This document shows positions 55,407 to 64,000 of a DNA stretch of 64,000 nucleotides, piece after piece (position 1 is the stretch's first letter; every line of letters starts with the position of its first letter). The translations under genes were made by a program, and so were the position numbers. This DNA is from Nannochloropsis oceanica (lineage: Eukaryota; Sar; Eustigmatophyceae; Eustigmatales; Monodopsidaceae), in the NCBI GenBank assembly GCA_004519485.1, contig CP038115.1:558001-622000 (forward strand), given 5' to 3'. The notes beneath the pieces are model-generated. The model was not told the origin of the DNA. It ran no database searches and saw only the letters and a program-made list of their open reading frames with translations.

Positions 55407-57109
55407 GGTGATCGGGTTGTTATCTTGTGAGGTAGAAACCTTGTGAAGGTGGGAGTGGGGGAGAGGACCAGTGAGTGGGTCGAAAAGCACCGGACGCGAT
55501 TGCTGGGCGTGTCCGAATTGGTGAGTGATAGGCAGCGATAAGGATTATAAACATGGAATGCACGTGCAGTGCGTGATACAATAAGGGTTATGAGTCCACG
55601 CTGCGCATATTGGGGGTTAGAATGCCTTTGTAATAGGGCTGTAAGCAACGAGAAAGAGATAAATTCTCAAGCAACGCAGAGAAAATAATAGCAAACAAAT
55701 ACTAGACAGACAAACACTATCGATCCTCCCACGGGGCACACTGTAATTGGACGGCTCACGACTATAGGGCTGGTAATGATATGGCGAGGTCGGAGGCTCG
55801 AAAGGCCCGGAGGCTGCTATGTTACCGATATTACCGAGTGAGGAGGTTCTTCAAACATGATCGAAAGCCGCATAACATTAGCTCAGGATCTGAACGCTTG
55901 TGCACTCGCGTCGACGTTCATGCTTCCAGACTAATTTATTTTGGATCATGGAGTTTTCTATCACATGATCGGTTTGAACACACTCAAGCGATTTCGATGC
56001 GTTCCTGCCTTGAATTCAGCGATGCTTCCATCATTTCTGCTTGCAGTGCTCTCCAGTGTGGCGAAGGCATCACACTTTGTTTCCGCACTACCATTTCCCA
56101 CGACGGTCCATGCACGCACACAAAGTAGAGGCCAATGTCAAATGCATCTCAGCCAAATCCAAGACCCAATGGGAGCTCCTCTGTGGTGGTGGCGATCCAT
56201 AGGAGTACACAGTGGAGCCCCTTCGGATAGCACCACGGGATTCAAGGGTTACTCCGGGTGAGGCAAAGGGGCGATGAGTGAGGTGTAGCGTGGTTGATAT
56301 TCTTCGAGTCGCGGGCATACCGGTGGTCACCCCTCTTTGTGATAACTTCATCAATGTGACCGATAATCAACCTTTTAGCGGATTAAGTTATGTACGTTTT
56401 TTGCCCTTTTTTTTTGGGGGGGGTAATCACCATCACGCCTTGCCACCGACATGATGGCATCTACTCCTATCATAATGTGAGCACGAAATGAAGCCCGCCC
56501 CGCGTGATGGGGAAGCTGCCGGCATCAGGCCACTGGCGTTTCCGCGGGACGATGACATCATACAGCCCTCTTAGATCCCTAAAGAAAGAAAAAGCGCGAA
56601 GCGCGTAATTAATACAAAAACACCACAAATAACATGTACCGTACGGACTATACAGAAAGTTATGAACGTTTCCTGCTCTTTTATTTTTTTTGGGGGTTTA
56701 ATGACCATTACGAGCCTTGCCACCGACATGATGGCATCTACTTATATCTTAATGTAAGCACCAAATTAAGCCCGCTCAATTTAAACCTTTTTAAAATTAA
56801 GCCTGAAAGAGGATCACATTTAATTTGAGCTGTATTTCTTTACATTTCTCTGTGGGCGTGACAAAAGGCGACCGTCGAGGGTCCTTTGCAGATCCCAAAT
56901 TTTTTATATTTAGAGTGATTTTCAAAATAATCAGCCTTACGTATACCATTATTTATGATACCTAACTTGATCGAGCAGATACTTGTAATAATAGTTTAGA
57001 TATTATTATAATCCATTATTATAATCTTGAAGAGAAGAGAATTTGTGGATTTCTAGTCACAGACAGGGTTCGTGGCATATCGAGAAGCCTACATGACTTC
57101 ATGATCTGC
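55407..57109. other. Intergenic region with a duplicated segment
   Basis: No gene is supported. It contains the pair of direct repeats at 56388-56500 and 56650-56775, described separately, and AT-rich DNA near 56880-57030. Confidence 0.45.
56388..56775. repeat. Direct repeat pair of about 110 bases
   Basis: CTTGCCACCGACATGATGGC followed by ATCTACT occurs at about 56442 and 56713. The similarity extends upstream (AAGTTATG-ACGTTT, then a T-run and G-run) and downstream (TAATGT-AGCAC-AAAT-AAGCCCGC). Spacing is about 270 bases. Neither copy reads as protein. Confidence 0.8.
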
Positions 57110-59438
57110 TTACATCTTTTCACATTCCTCTTCCATGATTCCATTTGGTAAAGTGTATCCGAGAGTTTTGGCCTCAGCGCCGAAGATATCCCACATTCGG
57201 CAAGCGACCTTTGGTGGATATGCCTCGTTTAGTGTAACGATTTGGTCTACATCAACCTTTTGCTCAACTCTATCGGCACGGCGACCGCCGCCCTCCTCCT
57301 CGGCAAGTACGAAAGCGCACTGTAGACGCTGCCTCATTTTCTCCGCTTTTTCATTCTTATTTATTCCTGGGTGTGACGATGGAGACGACAACATATGAGA
57401 CGAAGCAGCTATGGTGCGCTTTAGATCGTTTTAGAAGTCGGTCTTGGAAAGTCGATGTGACTCCATAGAATGGAAAGTATGTAACTTATAAGGCAAACTA
57501 ATCGTGACATGTACCAACACGTATCATATTTTACTTACCTATGAATTTCACCAATCTCGACAGGATGCTCAGGCGCATATCTGGGTCCAGCATTTCCTCA
57601 TATTGAATGCGAAAGATGCCCTTTGGAAATTTCCTTCGAATCTTTCTGAATGAGAGTACCATATCTCTGTATTCGTCTGGATAAGTGGTAGTATGTATGC
57701 ATTAAATGGAGAAGTACTAGTTGTATTCTACCAAGCATGCAAAGGGGCACATGGGCAGGGTCAGGCATGCAATCTTTTACTTACTTGATGATTTTGAGAC
57801 TACAGTATGGGCAAATTGACTCGAATCGAAATCGTCACGAAGAATATAGTGTACGTCGTTAGCAGTTCTTCGGTACTCGCTCCAAATGGCGTCGAATGGA
57901 TTGCGAGTCAGCAAAATGAATCGATCAAATGACGTAATGTTGCCTAGACTGTTACACCGACCTATTAAATTAGATGAGCAATTTTGCAATCGTTAGCGTC
58001 CATGAAATGTCAGGGGAAAACAATTGACGGATCTTGTACTTCTCGATGATTCCGTCTTGAAGCTAACACAAGTTTATGTGGTCCCCAAACCGGTGCAGCA
58101 AATTTTTTTACGGACTCTGGTGATACCCTCATTCTCCACCCTTACCGCTGCTTTCGCCCCCAAGTCTTCATTTTGCCTCATAATTGTTGTAGGCCCCGCT
58201 CACTTACCTATGCGTGGGTCCGAAGGAGGCACAGTGAAAAGTTCTTCGGGACTGATCTGATTAGGATGGGCCTTGATGGCGCTGACCTGCATTGACAAAA
58301 AGACACATCAAAGGTAGATTAGTTTAAATCATACAAATTTAGGGAAAAGACCTACAAGGAATGAATGAAATGGTAAGTAACTGCATGTACTCCTTTTAAT
58401 TACCATATGATTACAGTAGCCTTGTCCTGGCAGCTTAGTTTTTTCGGGCTTATTTTTCGGCTTGGCGAAGATCGTACCAGTATAAATCCCAGTGCTGAAA
58501 TCAATGAGAAGACGAGTCCAAGTGTTTCCACTCCCTGTCGATATGGATGCAAAAACGATGAATGAACGAGAAAACTGCCGAATAGGTCTGGACACTCACT
58601 CACCTGGAAAGCTGTAGAGAATAGGTGGCAGAGCCTTCTCATCCTCGTGTAGAAATCGTCGCTCCCCATAGTTCGTCCGACATTCGGCCAGTGAAAGGAT
58701 GGCCTTTTCCTTCTCCTCTTCAACGATGCTTGCTTCCGTGACAAAATTTGAAGCAGATGCGATATCTCCTTTCACAGTATTATCCACCTCCTTTTCTTTA
58801 TCCCAGTCATCAGTGTCCTCCTCCTCTTCGTCCTTCTCGTCATCGTCTTCCTCCTCAGCGTCTTCCCATTCTCCGGATAAGAAGTCATCATCATAATCAT
58901 CATCATCTTCCTCTTCACCTTCTTTCCAGCCTCCATTCATCAGTCTCTTGTTATTTTCTTCTTCGAATCGTCGCAGCTCGTCTTCGTCCTCTTTGTCTTC
59001 TTTCTGGCTTCCATCTTTCTCTTTCTCTGCCTCATCAATCTCTTTGTCCTGCTCGTCTTTCTTATGCAACTCCTCGTCCTTCACGTGCTTTTGACCCCTC
59101 TGATCAATCAATAAATCTGATGATAAGGTCTTGATCACGACGTCACCACTATGGTCCCCAAGGCTGTCGACCATTTCTTCCTGTACGACACCCGAAGAAG
59201 ACGAGGATGAGAAGGTGCCTGGGGAATCCATCTGGATTGAAGACGAAGGAGAAGGCAAACCATCATTAGTTGTGACAACGACAGTGCTAGAAGCTTGAAG
59301 GCCCCCTTGCTTTAGAGTGGGTGGCAACCAGAGCCTGTGCAACAATGCGAGGCCAGCACAAAAGGCGGCCGTCCCTATAGCAATGCGAATGGGCATTTTG
59401 CCCAGTTTGTTGGGCTTGCGAGCGGGTCTAACGCCCAT
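57110..59438 (-). CDS. Type II membrane sulfotransferase-like protein (WSCD-type)
   Basis: Six minus-strand exons (59438-58604, 58534-58404, 58286-58208, 57961-57785, 57676-57539, 57408-57110) join in phase to 552 residues. A basic N-terminus (MGVRPARKPNKLGKMPIR) precedes the anchor IAIGTAAFCAGLALLHRLWL. A very acidic stem of about 190 residues follows. The catalytic half has the PAPS-binding loop SFPGSGNTWTRLLIDFSTGI, then VSAIKAHPN, the 3'-phosphate motif FILLTRNPFDAIWSEYRR and FRIQYEEMLDPDMRLSILSR, the order found in WSC-domain-containing sulfotransferase relatives. It probably transfers sulfate from PAPS to a Golgi glycan or protein. No WSC domain is visible. Confidence 0.82.
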
Positions 59439-61604
59439 GGCCTTTCCTCGCCTTCAACAGGTTACTAGTGAGAGACTTTAATATACCTGAGCAAGTTTGT
59501 GAGGATGGAATGGTTAGAAAGAGAGGTCCTGAGCTGGGACGGAGAGCAAAAATGCTGCTGAGGGCACCGGGTGTTCTCCGTAGGAATTTTCTTGGTTTAT
59601 TGGTCGATTAATACAAGTTCTCAAGACATCCTTCTCCCCCTTTCGCCACGGATATAAAACGAAAGGAAAGAGTGGGGGAAACCACCCATAGAGCCAGCCA
59701 CGGTAAGGTACTCAGAAGGCCAAGGAAGAAGGAGCGTGCGTGTGTCCCGTCCCGTGATGATAACCGTTTTCCCGTCTGTTTGTATTCGTTGCGCCAAAAA
59801 CGGTACGGTAGGCAACGCCGTCTGTTACCTCACATTGCTGATGCCCCTACTTGCGTTTGTAAAATACTGTCTTTTTCATAAGCGAATTAAAAAGCACATT
59901 TACGATGATACAGAAAAAAAGGGGGAAATCGCAGTCCTGCTAGAGCTCGCCTTCGCCTTTTCGTTCACCTCTTGTCTTTAGTATATTGCGGAAGAGGAGG
60001 CTGAGTGGGACGAGGATCATGACACTTTTGAGCCTGACTACACAGTCGACCAAGACGCCAGGACAGAGACTTCTTGGCTGAAAGGGTATGGGGCAAAGTG
60101 ATCCTTAATTCAGCTACAAGACGAAAGGCTGCTATGGGCAACCAAAAGCTGATAGCATGGCGTTCTATGACGAGGGTGGACAAGCTCTGCGATGGTCGAG
60201 GAGAAAGGAAAATAAAATAAAAATGTACACAAAAGGAAACTAGTAGAAGATAACGAGGAAGAAGAAGAAGAAGAAGAAGAAGAAGAAGAAGAAGAAGAAG
60301 AAGAAGAAGAAGAAGAAGAAGAAGAAGAAGAAGAAGAAGAAGAAGAAGAAGAAGAAGAAGAAGAAAAAGAGGAAGAAGAAGATGAAGAAGAGGTGGAGGA
60401 GGAGGGAGAAGAGGAGGAGGCATGCCTCAGCAGAAAGAAGGACGAAAATTAACATCGCAGGAATTTTGTGGGAAGCAGGATGCATAGCTATGACAAAGAA
60501 AGAATAAAAAAACACAAGCGTTCGGTTCTAATGTTCCCAAAAAGGATGAAGCAAAAGGAGCAGCGTTGCGTAAACATTCGCTCACCAAAGCTTGATGCGG
60601 CTATTGTACAGGCTCACTGATTACTTGACTATACACTTCATGACTTAGCTTTAAGGTCCTTTGGGCAGCATTTTATCGTGCATTTTTTGGATTACAAACT
60701 CCTCTTCTCCCAGGTGAGCAGTAGAAGCCTCTGAAGAGAAGGGGAGGAAGGGACAGGAGGAGAGGGATGAAAAGAAGTAGAGATAGGGGAAAAAGTGGAG
60801 AGAACGATTGAAAGAAAAAGAGAAATGAGGATGAGACGGATACATGTGGCAGTGCCGTAGGATGGAGATATTGCCCAGCGGCTGCATGTCGGTGTTGGGA
60901 GAACAAAGGGGCGGAAGTCTATAGTGACTTGAAAGGAGGTGATGAAGCAGTTTGATAGCACTATCTCGTGGGCGTCCACCTGAATATTGATATGTGAATT
61001 TGTATTCCTCCGCCCTTTTACTGGAAAAGGTAGACATGTAGTCTGACCGCCCGGAGACGCCTGGATAGGAGCGAAAGACATGTCGTGTCACTACCTCCTG
61101 ACCTCATATGATGTAATAATGCAAGTAAGCCCCAAAAGGCAGCGGCAAGAGACACTCAGATATTATTTTATTTTTTTAATGGGGAATAACATGTATGCCA
61201 CCATGATTATAATGGATGCAGAAGTAAATCAATAAAAAAGGAACGTGACTTGTATGGGCCATCCGCGAGAACGAGGGCAACCAATTGTAACCGAGCCCTA
61301 AGATTTCGCCTCCCACCCCTAGCTTGACTGAGCATTTTGCGCCATGCACCCGTCGTTTGTCCTTCGGGGAGCCCCTTTGAGTCAAAGTAAATTGAATGTA
61401 AGACACGAAGCTAGGCTGCATGAGACGGACACGGGGGCATGGTTGAGGTTTCACTCATTGATATCCCCTCCGGTGCGAGCACGTACGACACCTTTCACTC
61501 ACGTACTCCATTCTGACCTCCCCCTTACCCACGTCCTATCCCTACACATAGATCCCTCCTAAACAAACTAGCTGCTTTGAGGGGATAAAGAGCTTGCCAA
61601 GGAA
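59439..61604. other. Long interval with GAA microsatellite and no convincing gene
   Basis: Upstream of the sulfotransferase-like gene. It holds the GAA array at about 60260-60365. A minus-strand frame at 60651-61091 reads AEEYKFTYQYSGGRPRDSAI, which looks faintly protein-like, but its 3' half is Ser/Phe-rich low complexity and no exon structure could be built. A plus-strand frame near 59985-60100 (AEEEAEWDEDHDTFEPDYTV) is equally unsupported. Confidence 0.35.
60260..60365. repeat. (GAA)n microsatellite, about 34 units
   Basis: An essentially uninterrupted GAA array of roughly 100 bases, followed by GAA/GAG/GAT-rich sequence to about 60420. It is open in several frames and gives artefactual poly-Phe and poly-Leu reads on the minus strand. 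Confidence 0.95.
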
Positions 61605-61999
61605 GTGGCCACCGGCGACGGCCACAGCATAGACAGCCATGGGTGCAGAGGCCATTGTCGCTGGCACCATCCCCCTCCCCGCAGTAACATCAACACAGTC
61701 CTGCCCCTCCTGGCCCTCGCCGTGTCAATTCCCGTCTCCCACCCCCGATTCGTCCCCTTCTTTCCCACGCTGGCTGCTATATGCTCGTCGCAACCTGTCC
61801 AAACCTCTACTCCTCTTCTCTCTCGTCCTGTTAAGCTTCTTCCCGGTACGCCTGCCCGAACCAAGTCGCAGCTTTAGTTTTCCCAGTCCCCCTTCCTTTT
61901 TTCCATCCTACTCGGACCATTAGCTTTTATTGAAACATATACACCTTCCTTCGTTCCTTCCCTCCTTCTTTCTCTACTTAGACGCGGCATGCCTGGCAT

Positions 62000-63271
62000 T
62001 TGCCTCCTTCTTCTCTTTCTGCTTCCACACCACGGATAAGACACAGCAGCAGCAGCAGCTGCAGGAGCAGCAGCACCTCTTCTATTACCCTCAGTGCTTT
62101 CCGCGAAGGAAAAGAGGTTGGTGAAAAAGACGAAGGATGGGGAAGGAGACCCGACCCTCCTCGCCCTTGGCCCCCGCTGGTGGCAGAAGGACAGGAGGAG
62201 AAGGAGGAGGAGGAGGAGAAGGAAGGAGGGAAGGATGCACCTGATACCCGGGAGGACGAGGAGATGAATAGCGAGGCATCGCTTGGAGAGACGGTTGTTG
62301 CAAAAGGCAGGGAACCGCATCCAAGACGGGCACGGTTTGAGTTGCACAAGTACGAGGGAGGGAGGGAGGGAGGGAGGGAGGAGAAGGAAAACCAGCTTGA
62401 GGTATACACGTGTATTTGATGCTTCGATACATACCAAGACTCACGTTTCTCCCTCTCTCCTATTTTCACTCGACGTTTTCCTCGTGCAGGCGGTGGCAGA
62501 CGGTGACGAGCATCGACGTAGTTGAGGACGGGCAGATCTTAGGGGGGGCCAAAAAAGGGCTGCCAGAGCAGGCACGTCCTCCTTCCCTCCCTCCCTCCCT
62601 CCTTCCCTCCCTCCCTCCCCCCTCCTCTCTTCCTTCCATTCTTGTCATTCCGTAATCCAGACGTGGAACGGCATGGGGTTGCTTCGCCAATTTATTTACA
62701 TCCTCCCTCCCTCCCTCCCTCCCTCCCTCCTTCCCTCCTTCCCTCCCTCCCTTACTCCTTCCCTCAGACCTCCCTCCGTTGGCTCGACGAGCCCCGGAAC
62801 GTGCTTCTCCTCATGAAGCGAGGCTCCTGCGACATCCTTCAGCGCGTGGCCGATATCACAAACTTTCTGCAAGCCCGCGAAGGCGTGCGGGTGCTGGTCG
62901 AGCGACAAGTCAAGTAAGAGCCAACGCCATCCCCTCCCTCCCTCCCTCCCTCCCTCCCTCCCTCCCTCCCTCCCTCCCTCCCTCCCTTTCTCCCTCCCCC
63001 CCTCTCTCCCTCCCTCCCTCCCTCTCTCCCTCCCTCCTTCAGTGTGCACGTCGTGTGTATGTTCTAACGCTTGTGTCGTCCCTCCCTTTCATGTTCCCAC
63101 CCCAAACTCGACACAACCTCACCCTCCTTTCCTCCCTCCTTTCCTCCCTCCCTCCCTCCCTCCCTCCCTTGAGACACGACCTCCTCGAATCCTTCGACAT
63201 CCACGTGGTCGAGCTCCAGAGCGCCCGCAACCACAGCCACCACGAAGTAGACCTGGTCATCACCCTCGGTG
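62000..63271 (+). CDS. NAD kinase, N-terminal half, interrupted by assembly gap
   Basis: Certain exons: one ending at 62349, then 62490-62571, 62768-62913 and 63174-63271; the model then runs into the gap. The joined product reads FELHKRWQTVTSIDVVEDG, LRWLDEPRNVLLLMKRGSCD, VADITNFLQAREGVRVLVER, ESFDIHVVELQ and HEVDLVITLGG. This is the NAD(H) kinase pattern leading to the GGDGT motif, whose D-G-T falls in or beyond the gap. The enzyme phosphorylates NAD to NADP. The 5' end is unresolved: the exon frame is open from 62000, an acceptor is possible at 62094, and a candidate first exon with a hydrophobic run lies near 61605-61875. The intron after 62571 has a GC donor. Nothing downstream of the gap could be joined with confidence. 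Confidence 0.8.
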
Positions 63272-63286
63272 GTAGGTCCTCCTCCC

Positions 63287-63386
63287 NNNNNNNNNNNNNN
63301 NNNNNNNNNNNNNNNNNNNNNNNNNNNNNNNNNNNNNNNNNNNNNNNNNNNNNNNNNNNNNNNNNNNNNNNNNNNNNNNNNNNNNN
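63287..63386. other. Assembly gap (100 N)
   Basis: Exactly 100 unresolved bases, the conventional size for a gap of unknown length. It starts 15 bases after the donor of the last NAD kinase exon seen. Confidence 0.98.
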
Positions 63387-63861
63387 TCGCATAACAATCA
63401 ATTCTTCAGGTGTTTTATTTCCACTTCATTGTCTCGCATGCCGAAATTTCTTTCCAAATGCTTTTGTTTTTCTCCCTCCCTCCCTCCCTCCCTCAATATA
63501 AATCTGTCGCCCCCATCGTTCCCCTAGTGTCCTTCCGTCCTTCCCTCTCTCTCCCCTCCTCCTCGCAGATTCACATCGTCGACACCCTCCTCCTCCTCGT
63601 ATGTACACATAAAACAAAAAAATCCTCAAGGGGGGGAGGAGACTGGATTAGACTCACCAAAATGAGGAGGGGAGGGAAGGAGGAAGGGAGGGAAAGAAGG
63701 GAAGGAAGGTAGGAGGAAGGGAGGAAGGACACCCTATTTGCCCAAAAGTCTCTTTTTTCGCCAGGAGGAGGATGGGAGTAAGGGGGGGGAAGAGGAAAAG
63801 AAGGAGGGCGGAATAAAAGGCGATCAGAGAAGGGAGGGAGGGAGGGATGGGAAGGGGATGC
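63387..63861. other. Post-gap sequence, no gene assigned
   Basis: CCCT and GGGA tracts typical of introns here. SVAPIVPLVSF (about 63505-63535) and the acceptor-like CTCCTCGCAG near 63570 might belong to NAD kinase, but neither continues the conserved sequence. Confidence 0.35.
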
Positions 63862-64000
63862 CTAGCAAACCCCTGCGGTGGCTGCTTGTTCGTCCATGGC
63901 CGGGGAGTAGTAGATCCCTTCGCGGATTAAACCCAACAGGCGGCGAGGATCTTCCCGGGACAGCAGGGGGTAGGTCTCAATGAGCGACGACCACGATACC
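63862..64000 (-). CDS. 3' end of an unknown minus-strand gene (partial)
   Basis: An open frame enters from the right edge and ends at a TAG at 63862-63864. The visible 45 residues include LIETYPLLSREDPRRLLGLI and REGIYYSPAMDEQAATAGVC. The composition is normal protein, unlike the repeat-driven frames nearby, which is why I call it. Family not recognised. Confidence 0.4.
   Translation of the reverse strand, partial: VSWSSLIETYPLLSREDPRRLLGLIREGIYYSPAMDEQAATAGVC

Noticed and set aside
54872-55430. Plus-strand repeat frames with Arg/Trp/His or Val/Leu repeats
   Set aside because: Mirror reads of the 42-base coding repeat; only the minus-strand frame has a signal peptide and normal composition around the repeat.
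60240-60515. Poly-Phe and poly-Leu frames
   Set aside because: Artefacts of the (GAA)n microsatellite.
1-64000. tRNA, rRNA or viral integration signals
   Set aside because: Read by eye on both strands; no cloverleaf, rRNA core or viral replication genes seen. A covariance-model scan would be needed to exclude small RNA genes.

Overview
This window is nuclear DNA from an intron-rich eukaryote, most likely a photosynthetic stramenopile alga (eustigmatophyte type, Nannochloropsis/Microchloropsis-like). This is an inference. It rests on nuclear genes whose products begin with a secretory signal followed by a Phe-containing A-F cleavage site (the heterokont bipartite plastid leader), on a plastid-type ClpS and a DGAT1, and on GC-rich genes cut by many short introns full of GGGA and CCCT tetranucleotide repeats. 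No prokaryotic operons, CRISPR arrays or phage genes are present. A 100-base N gap (63287-63386) marks this as a scaffold.

Layout, left to right: small plastid-leader membrane protein (+, 197-1014); phosphoglycerate mutase (+, 2254-4228); foldback repeat element (about 4470-5440); 3' part of an unrecognised helical protein (-, 5727-6806); RGG/Gln-rich protein (-, 7493-8983); HpcH/HpaI-type aldolase (+, 9546-11578); complex I NDUFB3/B12 subunit (-, 12227-12698); C2CD5-like C2 protein in 19 exons (+, 13094-21005); beta-1,4-galactosyltransferase-like enzyme (-, 21802-22731); HEATR5-like giant HEAT-repeat protein (+, 23647-36440); plastid ClpS (-, 36972-38082); ABHD11-like alpha/beta hydrolase (+, 38792-41071); small PH-domain protein (+, 42089-43782); DGAT1 with N-terminal acyl-CoA-binding and PH domains in 25 exons (+, 44705-51679); Stum/SPEC3-like membrane protein (-, 52397-53249); secreted tandem-repeat protein (-, 54504-55406); sulfotransferase-like type II membrane protein (-, 57110-59438); NAD kinase cut by the gap (+, about 62000-63271); and a 3' end of an unknown gene at the right edge (-).

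Genes were assembled by hand: I joined conserved protein segments through GT-AG (occasionally GC-AG) junctions and required phase continuity. The spliced models of PGAM, the aldolase, NDUFB3, C2CD5, ClpS, the hydrolase, both PH proteins, Stum and the sulfotransferase keep phase throughout. HEATR5 does not: it has four frame breaks, each at or close to a long G or C run. Functionally the window is a mosaic: carbon metabolism (PGAM, aldolase), lipid synthesis (DGAT1), vesicle traffic (HEATR5, C2CD5), Golgi glycosylation and sulfation, and plastid proteolysis. No single pathway links the neighbours.

The strongest unexplained signal is the intron architecture. Many introns carry (GGGA)n directly after the 5' splice site and (CCCT)n directly before the 3' splice site, so the two ends are complementary and could pair. 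The same repeat has no stop codon in any frame and also appears inside reading frames as Arg-Glu-Gly-Gly tracts, so intron and exon interconvert without creating stops.
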